Source: Excoecaria cochinchinensis
Taxonomy: Eukaryota; Streptophyta; Magnoliopsida; Malpighiales; Euphorbiaceae
Assembly (NCBI GenBank): GCA_947683425.1
Contig: CANTUQ010000070.1
Location: 770,001 to 834,000 of the forward strand
DNA length: 64,000 nucleotides
Reading direction: 5' to 3'
Below, piece by piece: positions 45,500 through 55,620 of this stretch. A program made the translations under genes and the position numbers. The stretch's first letter is position 1, and each line of letters starts with the position of its first letter. The notes under the pieces were generated by a model. It did not search any database. It had not been told where the DNA came from and saw only the letters and a list, made by a program, of their open reading frames with translations.

Positions 45500-45924
45500 C
45501 TCTACTCGATTTCATATTTTAAAATCGTTAAATACTCATTGTCAATACTATCAAATACATCTCTTTCTATATAAATGATTAGACAATTATTCATCCAAAC
45601 ATCTCCCATTTCTTGTTGATACAACTGTATAGAAAGCATTTTCTGCAATAAAAATTATCAAGATTCGGTTGCGTAACCAATGAATAAATATATAATGTGC
45701 TTTCTAGTTTCAACTAATATTTGGGAAAGGCTACCAATTTCTTGTAAATTAGAAAAGTCTTCACTACTCTGCATATCAAGGGTATATTCTAACTGATTAT
45801 GAAGAACCATCAAATCAGTAGTTGAGAAATCATGTGAATAAAACTTAGCAAATTGAATCAACTTTTGCTTGTCAAACACAGAAAATGAATTATCAGGAGC
45901 TAAGCATGCTAAACAAAGAAGCAA
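45500..45924 (-). pseudogene. hAT transposase C-terminal fragment (zinc finger MYM-type 1-like)
   Basis: Minus strand: L-L-C-L-A-C-L-A-P-D-N-S-F-S-V-F-D and K-F-Y-S-H-D-F-S-T-T-D-L, then, after frame changes, E-M-G-D-V-W-M-N-N-C-L-I-I-Y-I-E-R-D-V-F. The last block is the hAT dimerisation domain end. Several stops and at least one deletion lie between the blocks (the usual V-E-R-x-F-S motif is lost). It is not functional and covers only the last part of a transposase of about 800 residues. Confidence 0.82.
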
Positions 45925-46495
45925 TAATTAAAACGATCATTAAAGAATCTTGATCAAAAATTGATTTTCTTTTAAAAAATTTATCCATATCCTATATCCA
46001 TATCGGTGGCGATAGAAAGCTACTGCAACACGAAGCAAAAATGCAAGAGGAAGGGGAAAAGAATGCCTGGTGTTGTTGCGCGTGGAGAGAGAAAAAAAGG
46101 AGGGAGAACCAATGACCAGCGGCGGTAGACGGAGAGGAAGAGGGGGATAGTGGCAAAGTCGGAAGGAGGGGCTGGAATCAATTCACGGGGTAAAAATAGG
46201 GGCTGGAATCGAACATAAGGAAGGAAAGAAAAGAGGAAAGAAAGAAAAAGAAGTGCAAATCCAAGAGCAAAGCGACGTAGTTTAGGCATAAGGGGCAGAT
46301 TTTTTTTTATATATATGTCCAGAAATATAGGATTATTTACCCGCATTATTCGATTAATTGTGTTACAAATATGCTCTATTATAAATAAAAATTTTAATTT
46401 AATTTTAGTAACAAAATATTGGAAGCAAAATTTGAGAGGGGCACATAAATTAAATTAGAGGGGTCACTTAAATTAAATTAGAGGGGTCACAAGAC

Positions 46496-46498
<3 letters not shown>

Positions 46499-46563
<65 letters not shown>
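46499..46563. repeat. (AT)n microsatellite
   Basis: About 32 uninterrupted TA units inside the hAT element near its right end. Confidence 0.95.
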
Positions 46564-46566
<3 letters not shown>

Positions 46567-46640
46567 AAGAAAAAAAATTGAGGGTGTGCATGTGCACACC
46601 CTCAAGATAACGTAGCTCCGCCAGTGCCCCGTTGTCCGTG

Positions 46641-46643
<3 letters not shown>

Positions 46644-46681
<38 letters not shown>

Positions 46682-46696
46682 TTTTTTTTTTTTTTT
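46644..46696. repeat. (TTA)n microsatellite followed by poly-T
   Basis: About 12 TTA/ATT units then a T run, between the hAT and the TRIM. Confidence 0.95.
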
Positions 46697-46743
46697 CATT
46701 TATTTTTTTTTATTTACTTCCTTCTCATCAAGCACATTTTTGT

Positions 46744-46933
46744 TGTTAGGATTGTCAAATGTCACTTAACTCCACATTAGTATGATATTGTCTGCTTTGG
46801 GCCAAGCCCGCACGGATTTGTTTTTGGGTTCCTCCCAAAAGGCCTCATACTAATTGAGTTAGGTGAACACCTTATATTCAAGGCATTTCTCTCTTAATTT
46901 TCCAATGTGGGACTTTGGGTTGTAACCCCAACA
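46744..46933 (-). repeat. TRIM 3' LTR
   Basis: 190 bp, starts TGTTAGG and ends CCCCAACA in plus orientation. Confidence 0.93.
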
Positions 46934-47131
46934 ATCCTCCCCTCAAACTAAGGACCACACAGCTTATGTCCTCCCCTCGAGCGACAATCCATTTGATTTG
47001 TCAAATCATCTTGTACCGTCGTTATCAACCAACAGAACACGATGCCTGACTACCACAATATCAGGAAGACTTTCGAGACAAGGCACCAAACACGAATCTC
47101 TAACCACTATTCCGAATTGTCACCAAACCAT

Positions 47132-47144
47132 GGCTCTGATACCA
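47132..47144 (-). other. TRIM primer binding site
   Basis: Minus strand TGGTATCAGAGCC, an exact match to the plant initiator Met-tRNA complement, two bases from the LTR. Confidence 0.93.
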
Positions 47145-47146
47145 CT

Positions 47147-47336
47147 TGTTGGGACTGCCAAACATCACTTAACTCCACATTAGTATGATATTGTCCGCTT
47201 TGGACCAAACGCGCATGGATTTATTTTTGGGCTCCTCCAAAAAGGCCTCATACTAATGAAGTTAGGTGAACATCTTATATTCAAGGTATTTCTCTCTTAA
47301 TTTTTCAATGTGGGACTTTGGGTTGTAACCCCAACA
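47147..47336 (-). repeat. TRIM 5' LTR
   Basis: 190 bp, TGTTGGG to CCCCAACA in plus orientation, about 18 differences from the other LTR. Confidence 0.93.
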
Positions 47337-47458
47337 TTTGTTTTGGTGCAACCATATTAACAAGAGGTTATATCATGGAGGTTGATATGGTTTTGTGCTG
47401 GAGTTTATTACACCTTCGTGTTGATGGGCCTTTATTAATGCTAGTTTTAATGTAACAG

Positions 47459-48120
47459 GAGCTTTCTGTGGCAGTTCACAACCACTACAAAAGGATATTC
47501 CATGCTTCCCAGAAGATAGAGTTAGTCTTTCAAAGTCTTTCTATTGACTGTTCAGTTGCTCAGGGGTGTTAGAGTTATTTTGTTGTTGCTAATGCAATGC
47601 ATTTCTTAAAAGCACTGTATTTGATACTTTGTTGCCTTTACCTATTACATTTGAGGCACTACTTTTGCTTAAAACCATGCGAAATAAGTCATTACTGTTG
47701 TTTGAGTAATCATTACTGCTATTACCATCAGTTCCATGTACAATTCCATGAGGTCTTGTCAAGCGATTGATTTTGTTTTATAGTATTTATGAAGATGGAT
47801 GTTTGATTATTCTCATTGCCTCATATTAACTTGACATCTTCATTTGAATCCCAGGTCAGGAGTACACTTGAGTTATATTGACATTCAAAATGATGACTAT
47901 GAACTTATTGAGTTAGACAAGAGTAATGTGTTATTGGTAGGTCCTACTGGCTCAGGTATGTTGGATATTTTTTTCCCTACTGCTTGCAAGGACTTCTTTT
48001 TGATTCATTTTCTTTTACCTTTATCATAAGGATAGGGAAGACGTTACTTGCAAAAACACTAGCGCACATTGTGAATGTACCATTTGTCATAACTAATGCT
48101 ACGTCACTGACACAGGCAAG
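47459..48120 (+). pseudogene. Partial ClpX (ATP-dependent Clp protease ATP-binding subunit)
   Basis: ClpX is an AAA+ unfoldase that feeds proteins to ClpP, in plants usually mitochondrial. Three consecutive exons remain: one with L-S-V-A-V-H-N-H-Y-K-R-I-F-H-A-S (about 47459-47520), one with E-L-D-K-S-N-V-L-L-V-G-P-T-G-S-G (47855-47956), and one with K-T-L-L-A-K-T-L-A-H-I-V-N-V-P-F (about 48036-48118). The Walker A motif GPTGSGKT is intact across the phase-1 intron. The third exon ends at GCAAGT, either a GC-type donor or a damaged GT. The zinc-binding N-terminus is absent upstream and everything after A-L-T-Q-A is absent; a CACTA tip begins at 48166. It is most likely a captured or broken gene fragment. 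Confidence 0.85.
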
Positions 48121-48179
48121 TGCATTTCTTCATGTGTTTCCATACATCAAGTTACTTCTCTATCACTACAAGAAAATTA

Positions 48180-48720
48180 TCAAATAGCAACGAAAATTAG
48201 CAACCGAATTTTTTGAATTAGCAATGGAAAATTCTGTTGCAATTTTGACGGTTGGTATTTTTAGCAACCGAATTTCACTTCCATTGCTAAATCTAACCAA
48301 TATACGTTTTGGTGAATTGGTCAACATTAACAACCGAATTGATTTTCCATTGCTAAATATATTTTCGGTTGCTATTTTTAGCAACCGAATTCATTTTCGT
48401 TGCTATTTGTAGCAACGGAATAAAATTTTCATTGCTATATGTAGCAATGGAATAAAATTTCTGTTGCTATATATAGCAATGGAATCAGAATTTCCGTTGC
48501 TATATATAGCAACGGAACGGAATAAAATTTTCGTTGTTATATATAGCAACCAAAAATAAATTCCGTTGCTAAATATAGCAACTGAAACAACCAATGAAAA
48601 AGTTTAGCAACCGAGAAGTATTCCGTTGCTAAATATAGCAACGAAATTTCCTTTTCGTTACTAAAAATAGCAACAGAATTTCTCTTTCGTTGCTATTTTC
48701 AACATCAGGTACAGGACAAT
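48180..48720. repeat. CACTA subterminal palindromic repeats
   Basis: More than 20 copies of TTGCTA/TAGCAA with neighbouring CGGAA/TTCCG, several joined as palindromes such as TTGCTATATATAGCAA. Known CACTA elements bind their TNPA-type protein to subterminal repeats like these. Confidence 0.85.
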
Positions 48721-48935
48721 GTTTTAATTTCAATCAAATTTTTTATTTATAAATAAATATAATACAAATTCACAATTTAAGAAAATATTCTTATTAATAA
48801 TATAATATAAAAATTATAATGCACAACAATTAAAATCCTGAAAATATATTATATTATTGTAAAATAAAAATCTATAAAAACCATCACAAAAACAACATAA
48901 AATCAGTATCAAAAACAAAAAATTACAAATCTATG

Positions 48936-49452
48936 CTATATAGTTGGTGGAGGTGAAGGAGGACGATCTGGCTGCTGAGCACCCTTGATTTCCAAATCTT
49001 CTACCCGATTCTTTAGTTGGGTTACAGTATCCATCAACAAGGTGAGTGCAATCTCTAGCTTAACGACTTTCTGAGAAGATTCACACCGCTTACTACAAGC
49101 AGATATAGATGATGCAGAGGAATTCAAATGGGAGGTGTTTGCAATTGAACCTAAACCAAAAATCCTTCCACGGTTATTCTTACCACTAACTGCTTCAAGA
49201 AATATTCGACTCTCATTAACACTTTCAGAGCTCTGCCAACGTTGAGTGAGTGTCTCTTATATTTGCTCCTATAATTACAATAGTTACAATTAATTAGCTA
49301 TATTTTCATAAAATAATTAATATTGATGTATAAATTTTACATACATTGAGTTGTCTGCAACGAGTATTGATGAATATCTGACCATCATGCTTTTTTGTGT
49401 GGGTGTGCATAAATACTTCAGGATATGTAGGCTTCCTACCCATAAACTTTGC
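48936..49452 (-). pseudogene. CACTA second gene (TNPA-like / plant transposase family), last exons
   Basis: Minus strand: exon 49452-49345 encodes G-R-K-P-T-Y-P-E-V-F-M-H-T-H and ends at GTATGT; exon 49268-48936 encodes T-L-T-Q-R-W-Q-S, F-G-L-G-S, a predicted coiled coil (V-T-Q-L-K-N-R-V-E-D-L-E) and a proline-rich end before the stop. This matches the C-terminal layout of the protein encoded next to TNPD in plant CACTA elements. The N-terminal exons are not seen, so it is a remnant, although these exons themselves are open. Confidence 0.75.
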
Positions 49453-49689
49453 CTGCATAAGAAGCAATATAAGGAAGCATGTTTACTGAGCATGTCCAAA
49501 ATAATTATTAGAATCTTAGCTCAATTAACAATACTGCCACAAAATTACAGAACTGAGTTTATATGATTACCACATAATATTCCAAGTAAGCATCTAGGTG
49601 AAACCCAACTACTTGTTAATCAGTATGGTATTTGAACAAATAGACCAAACTCGGTGATATAATCCAAAAAGAGCATGTCCAACTCAATT

Positions 49690-49876
49690 ATTAGAATTTT
49701 ACCCCAATTAACCCCCAAAGCCAAATAAACCCATCATTGTACCATGTAAGAATTTTATCTAAACTTCGTTCAGAAATATGACCTTCAGACTTTATGTTCA
49801 ATATTCGGGCAATGGCAGACAGTTGAGTCATTTTCTCACAGTTTGGCCATAATTCTTGGTCAGCTGACTGTAGTAG
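49690..49876 (-). pseudogene. CACTA TNPD transposase, downstream fragment
   Basis: Minus strand: A-D-Q-E-L-W-P-N-C-E-K, L-S-A-I-A-R-I-L-N-I-K-S-E-G-H-I-S-E-R-S. This is the conserved region after the transposase N-terminus. It continues directly, in frame, from the fragment at 53487 once the LTR insertion and one AGTAG copy are removed. After D-K-I-L the sequence is unrelated, so most of the transposase, including its catalytic core, has been deleted. Confidence 0.85.
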
Positions 49877-51407
49877 TGTAGACACCGGGTCCTGATACAG
49901 CTCAGACCAAGGTTACCTAATGATGATAATATTTATTCAAAAATAGACAGAGAATGAAGGCACTTTGGCTCTCTATGGACTGGGGGTTTCAGCAGGGTTT
50001 TTTTTAGGCAAATCTTAATAATTTCTAAGAAAAAATAATAGAAAAAAATATAAAAAAAAAATAAAATATAAAAATTAAAAAGTTAAAATTAAAATTAAAA
50101 TCGGGTTAATTTAATTAACTGGTATTATAGGATAGTTAAATTAAAGAGAAAACAAATTAGAAGGTAAGTAGAGAGATTAATTAATTAGAGTATATGATAA
50201 TTAATTAGAGTACATAATAACTTAAAATAAAAAAGGGTATTTAGGTAACTTACCGAAAACTAGGCTATAAAAAGAAAACTAACCTAGACCTAAAGGGGGG
50301 CGGCAGATAAACAAAAAAAGAGAAAGGAAAAACAATAGGAGAGAGCCGCCAAGAGAGAAAGACCAGAAGAAAAAAGGGAAAAGAGAGGAAAAGAGAGAGA
50401 GCATACCCAAGAAAGAACAAACCCGAAAGCAAGAGAAAGAGGAAAAGAGAAGGAGAAATCGGGAGCTAAAAACCAGTTCAAGGAGAGCTGAAAGTGTTTG
50501 AATGCTCATGATCTAGAGGCCACAAATCTGAAGGTAACATCAAAAGATTGTAACTAGGACAGTGTAAAAAAGGGGCTCACGTTTACTTGTATATATTTGC
50601 ATCAGTTGGATATTTAATTTCTTGAATCTGTTTTTTTGTTGTTTGCATTTCTATTGATTTTTAATCCACGAAAACCCATTGAAACCATGCAAAAATAATA
50701 GAATAAATGGTTTAAACCGAAAAACATTACTCATCATTCTCAACCATTGTCATCTGCTCTATAAAAAGCCATGTGTGTGGATATTTGAACCTCTGTTTTC
50801 TTCGTTGAGTTATTTATTAAGTTTGATTTCATTTGCTTTGATTCCTCAATTGATGATATTACATGTTAATCATTTATACAATTTTATCTTTGATTTATTC
50901 AAGGTTTGTAGTGGTTTTCATGGTTTAAAAGATTAGAAACTACAAAAATGACTTTACTGTTCATCTTCTTCGTTTTTTATGTGTTTAAGTTTTTTTTTTC
51001 AAAATTCTTGATTCATGGTTCTGTGTGTCATGCCTCAATTTATGTTTTTTTATTTGACAATTATATTGATGGGTTTTATGCGTGAATCTTTTTTTTTACC
51101 ATTTTTTGGGGTCGAGATCCTATATTGGGCACGTTGTATGGATTGCTGGAAGTGAAAGCTGCTCTGTGTCCTGTTCTATATGCATGGTTTCTGCATTTTT
51201 CCTTCATTTTGGGCCAATCTACAGTGATTTTGTCTTTTAGCCTTCCTTTCCACGTGATTCATTTAGTTTATTTATTTTAGTTTTCTTCATTTATGTATAT
51301 TTTATTCTCTTTTGTTTAATTGTTTTATTTTACTTTATTTCATTATTTTGTTATTTTTATTAGGTTTTGAACATCATCATCATTATTGTTACTTTATATT
51401 AATAATG

Positions 51408-51442
<35 letters not shown>

Positions 51443-51701
51443 ATCATATTTTTGCATGATTTCTTCTCATAAGTTGGCCACTGTCATTTTTGCATGCATA
51501 TGTTTTTCTCATTCCATTTATTTATTTTCTTCTTCTCACGTAGGGCCCACCTTTTGTTTTCATCTCATGGCCATTAGCATACATATATTTGCATATTTAT
51601 TTCTTCCACCTGTTTAATTACTTAATTCATGTGTAATATGCATTTGATATTTAACTTATTTGATTATTAGTTCATGTAATCCATTCATTTATTTGTTTAG
51701 A

Positions 51702-51741
<40 letters not shown>

Positions 51742-53481
51742 TCAAAATAATATATTATTATTGTTATTTTAAATTAATATAATATATTATTATTATTATT
51801 ATTATTATTATTGTAGTTTGTTAAATTCCTTTTTTTTGCATGGTTTGCCTTCACCTATTTGAGTTCTGCATGTTATTTTACATGGCCTCATTTATTTATT
51901 TGTTATTTATTTGTTTACCTTTTGGCCACGTTTCTTGATTTATGTATATATATATATATGCTTACTAATGCATCTGTTACTTTGTTTATTCAATTATTCA
52001 TTTATTTGTTAAATTTATGTGGAGATTATTATTTTATTATTATTATTATTATTAATAAATTTCTTATTATTATTAGGTTATTGTTATTACTATCATTATT
52101 ATTATTTCATTATCATTATTATTGTAATTTATTAATTTTCATTTTACATGTATATTTTCATGGCTTGAGCCATTGCTACGGTGCCTTTCTATTATTTTGC
52201 ATGTGTACTGTTCATGTGGGCCAACATGCACTGTTCATCAATTGCATTTTTATTCCTTCATTTTCCTTGATTTATACACAGTGGCCATCTTTATTCCTTT
52301 TTTCCCTTATTTTCCATTCATGCATTCACGTGGGACCAATTTATTTTGTTCACACACACACTTTTGTTCATTCATTCTTACATTTGTTTTTATCCCTTTA
52401 TTTATTTGATTTACTCACTTGATAGACTTAATTAATATATTTGTTAATTGTATGTATTTAATTTAATTTGGTTCATTATTTTATTTTATGTATTTAATTT
52501 AATTTAATTTGATTTATCTATTTATTTATTTTTTTTATTTGATTTGATTTAATTACTAACCTTAATTTTCTTTTCTTTTTTGGCTACAATACTTGTTCTT
52601 TTTATTTGAGCATTATCCATAGACGAAAATGGAGAATCAAGGAATTGGGAGCCTCGTTTTGGTTTGCATATTTAAATTCCGCATTTTTCTTTATTTTGAT
52701 TTATTTGTCGTATTTGTCGCATTTGGATCTTTTTATATAAAATTATTTATTTTTATGCACGATCAATTAAAATCATAAAAATATTTTTATTAATAAGTTC
52801 GGGTTTTTCCTAATAAAATGGACCAATGTCCTATTTTATCCAATAAAATTTCACCATCAAAATAGAGAACTAATTTTCATAAAATAGGGATCACTCATCC
52901 CGATTTTTCACAATAAATGCTTAAAAAATAGTTCTCTAATTTTCAATTCAATAAAAGGAACTAATGTTCCTAAAATTCAATAAATGACCCGATTTATGTA
53001 TGATTTATTTTAAAGTGTTCAGTTATTTATGTTGGGCCCTTGTAATTTAAGTATTTGGGGCAAATTCTATTCTTCTAATATAATTTATTCATTCATTTAT
53101 TTATTTATTTAGACGCTTTCTAATGTGGATGAGTTGCGCTTTAAATTCAATGCATGTTCGTGTGAGGAGAGGAATGGAATCGCGTTTCATTAAAACTCAT
53201 TTATGACATTTAATTTAACTCATTAATAAAAGTAAAGTTCCGAACATCGTCTTTGGTTTGAGACCATCGAGGCTAGAGACCTCTCCCAAGTTTTTGGGGT
53301 GGCGACTCCAACACACCTCAAGGTGCCTTTAGGCGTCACAAGACTAGGTGGCATCTCCCCAATGTCCTATTGGGAGGGATGCACCGATGATGTCTCGTGG
53401 TGCCCATGATCCAAAAGACGCGACCGATCCCTCGAGCCCCGAAAGGAGGGCTCAACGTGCTGGGTCTGGGCGCGCATCACA
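49877..53481. mobile_element. 3.6 kb solo-LTR-like insertion (Tat/Ogre-like), AGTAG duplication
   Basis: Starts TGTAGACACC (49877) and ends ATCACA (53481); AGTAG lies at 49872-49876 and 53482-53486. It splits the CACTA transposase exactly. No coding capacity. The centre is very T-rich with (TTA)n blocks. TGGCGACTCC at 53300-53309 resembles the primer site found after long Tat/Ogre LTRs, so the body may be an LTR plus a short leader instead of one clean LTR. Family assignment is inference. Confidence 0.85.
51410..51816. repeat. Blocks of (TTA)n microsatellite
   Basis: Runs at about 51410-51443, 51702-51742 and 51787-51812, with smaller ones near 52030-52130, all inside the LTR-like insertion. 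They create long open but meaningless frames. Confidence 0.9.
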
Positions 53482-53486
53482 AGTAG

Positions 53487-53956
53487 GTCAAAAAATCTTT
53501 TTGCATTTAGGTTTGGTTCCTCTTCAAGATTCCGCATATTTTCTTTAAAGGAATAACAATCTGCATCATAAACCATTTGTGCGTAAAGATTTTCATTTAC
53601 ATCCACATTATTTAGTCTAATTCCAGCTCCCCCTGCAATCCCATCTATATCTTCGTCTGAATATACTTGATTACCCCTAGAGGTGCTACAGATTATTGGC
53701 TCCCCATATCGTGTCCATTCAAAATAATTTGGAACAACCCCTTTTTTTTTAATAAATGTGGATGCACTTCATCAGTAGGGAGAAAACGGATATATTTACA
53801 CTTTTTACATGAACATCTGATTTTTAGACCATCCATATATGAAGGCTACAAACTTGCATATTTAATGAATGATTGAATTCCATCAGCAAACTCAAGATTA
53901 ATGAAACCATCTGGCTTTAATCGCCTATACATCCAAGATCTATCAACATTACTCAT
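53487..53956 (-). pseudogene. CACTA TNPD transposase, N-terminal fragment
   Basis: Minus strand from ATG at 53956: M-S-N-V-D-R-S-W-M-Y, then I-R-C-S-C-K-K-C-K-Y (zinc-finger-like C-x-C-x2-C), H-P-H-L-L, then E-W-T-R-Y-G-E-P and the D-E-D-I-D-G region, ending E-E-P-N-L-N-A-K-R-F-F-D-L. This is the standard order of a CACTA TNPD N-terminus. A TAG replaces codon 37 (53848-53846). The frame is otherwise open to the insertion point. Confidence 0.88.
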
Positions 53957-54324
53957 GCTCGCATAACTGTTATTCAAATAAGGTAATTTCATAATTAGAT
54001 TTATGAATTAAATAAATAGGAAAGGTTTATCAATGTATACATGTATGCGCGTAACTCATCATAACTCATCATTCATGAAATATTTGGCTATTTTAATCAT
54101 GTAACAAACACTGCCAACTAATTATCAACCAATTAATATAAATACAATCAGCCATGTTGTATTGTTTTTAAAATAGTAGCAATGAAAGTAATATTAAATA
54201 TAAAAAAAGTGTACTTGTCATGAACGCAAATAATATTAAATTAAAAAAAAAGATCTCAAACTTAGTACCTTTAGAATGCAAAAAGGGATTGGTCTAAGCC
54301 AAGGAGAAATATAACTCCACAATA

Positions 54325-54705
54325 CTATATAAAATGTTAAAGCATGGCATGAAATTAAGTTGCATCAAGGTACGTGGCACTCAACCATGATAACCGAGTT
54401 ATCCTTTGGAAACCAGTAGCTTGCAGGTCGAATCATTTCAGCCTATATACTTTGATACAATAGTGACACAAACAAAATGCAAGCCAGATTGATTAATGCA
54501 ATACAAATAGATATGCATCTTGGCATAAGTGCTGGCATGAATGTATATAAAAATGCATTGGCAACCTATGAAATGAGGTTTGGATGAACATTGCATATTC
54601 CTCACACGACAGTCCTAACAAAATCAATCTAAAATTTAATGCTACTTACTTGCAATAGTTCCCAAATCAAGAAAGAATGCAATATTGTGCGACAATCATG
54701 CACTG
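54325..54705 (+). repeat. 370 bp direct repeat, copy 1
   Basis: From TATAAAATGTTAAAGCATGG to CAATATTGTGCGACAAT. It matches 55247-55620 at an offset of 922 bp with roughly 5% differences by eye. Confidence 0.9.
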
Positions 54706-55246
54706 ACCTAATTTGAAAGCTCACATAGCAACTAAATTCAAATCATGCTTAATAATCATATTTAACAACCAAATGGAAACACTGATAATCAATAGGTTCA
54801 TGATTGTCTAATTCTATTTTCAACCGGTTCAAGATAAAGAAAGTATTGCTCTGTAAAACTGTAAAGAATATAAAAATAAAAATAAAAAAGCTTACACAGT
54901 TAAAATTCATATTCCCCCAAAATTCCATCAGCAAACCACAAAACTAAAATAATAGTAGGTTATTAAAATAAAAATATTGTTTTGAAGCCATACCTATGAG
55001 ATTCCTCTTCTTTGTTGCTACTGTTGTAATCTGTAATTTTGTTTCATTGATTTTGTAATAAATTTCAGAACTTAACAAAAGAAGTCAGAATTTTCAGCAA
55101 ACAACCCATATATGCAATTATATAGGCTGAACTTTTATTAGAAAGAAAGCTAGCTAGTAGCCAAAAAAGCTAAGAAACCAGCTAGTAAAATATAGCTATT
55201 AAAACATACCAATCCACTTTGAACCAATCAATAACATGCAATGTAC

Positions 55247-55620
55247 TTATATAAAATGTTAAAGCATGGCATGAAATTAAGTTGCATCAAGGTACATGGC
55301 ACTCAACCATGATATCCGAGTTATCCTTTGGAAACCAGTAGCCCGCAGGTCGAATCGTTTTAGCCTATATACCTTGATACAATAGTGACACAAACAAAAT
55401 GCAAGCCATATTGATTAATGCAATACAAACAGATATGCATCTTGGCATTAGTGCTGGCATGAATGCATATGAAAATGCATTGGCAACCTATGAAATGAGG
55501 TTTGGATGAACATTGCAAATTCCTCAAACGATAGTCCTAACAAAATTAATCTAAAATTTAATGCTACCTACTTGCAAGAGTTCCCAAATCAAGCAAGAAT
55601 GCAATATTGTGTGATAATAT
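55247..55620 (+). repeat. 370 bp direct repeat, copy 2
   Basis: Partner of 54325-54705. The 540 bp between the copies is not repeated. A 128-codon frame at 55506-55892 begins inside this copy but resembles no known protein. Confidence 0.9.

Larger units (their letters stand above)
45291..46626 (-). mobile_element. hAT element (ZMYM1-like) with decayed transposase
   Basis: Ends CAGGGGCGGAGCCAGG (45291) and, inverted, CACTGGCGGAGCTACG (46626). Eight-base flanks CCACCTTG and CCCCGTTG match at six positions. The interior keeps the C-terminal part of a transposase on the minus strand and an (AT)n microsatellite next to the right tip. Confidence 0.8.
44960..46740 (+). mobile_element. CACTA fragment split by a hAT
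   Basis: ACTACAAGAAAA at 44960 is a CACTA tip lacking its first base, followed by TTAGCGATGG-like subterminal sequence and a CpG-rich block (45010-45290) like that of the 36801-39905 element. No opposite tip was found before the TRIM at 46744, so the element is incomplete. Confidence 0.7.
46744..47336 (-). mobile_element. Complete TRIM retrotransposon, 593 bp
   Basis: Terminal-repeat retrotransposon in miniature, minus strand. LTRs of 190 bp at 46744-46933 and 47147-47336, TGTT...AACA, about 90% identical. Perfect target duplication TTTGT at 46739-46743 and 47337-47341. The internal 213 bp has a Met-tRNA primer site next to the upper LTR and a purine tract (GAGGGGAGGAT on the minus strand) next to the lower one. 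It carries no protein, so it moved with borrowed enzymes. Confidence 0.96.
48166..53956 (-). mobile_element. CACTA element with TNPD/TNPA-type remnants, minimum extent
   Basis: The tip CACTACAAGAAAA at 48166 is followed by 540 bp of subterminal repeats. Minus-strand remnants of two CACTA genes lie inside: TNPD-type transposase (53956-53487 and 49876-49690) and a second, TNPA-like gene (49452-48936). The other tip (TTCTTGTAGTG) was not found up to 57740, so the upper limit is unknown. A 3.6 kb LTR insertion at 49877-53481 splits the transposase. Confidence 0.85.

Noticed and set aside
46020..46346. 108-codon minus-strand frame with a signal-peptide-like start
   Set aside because: It lies inside the hAT element, is hydrophobic by composition, and is unlike any part of a hAT transposase.
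51312..52422. Long frames rich in Ile, Leu and Phe that look like membrane proteins
   Set aside because: They are T-rich DNA and (TTA)n microsatellites inside the LTR-like insertion; the apparent membrane segments are repeat translations.
54430..54450. Possible tRNA T-arm (GGTCGAATC)
   Set aside because: No acceptor stem, D-arm or anticodon arm can be built around it; the partner repeat copy has a changed version.
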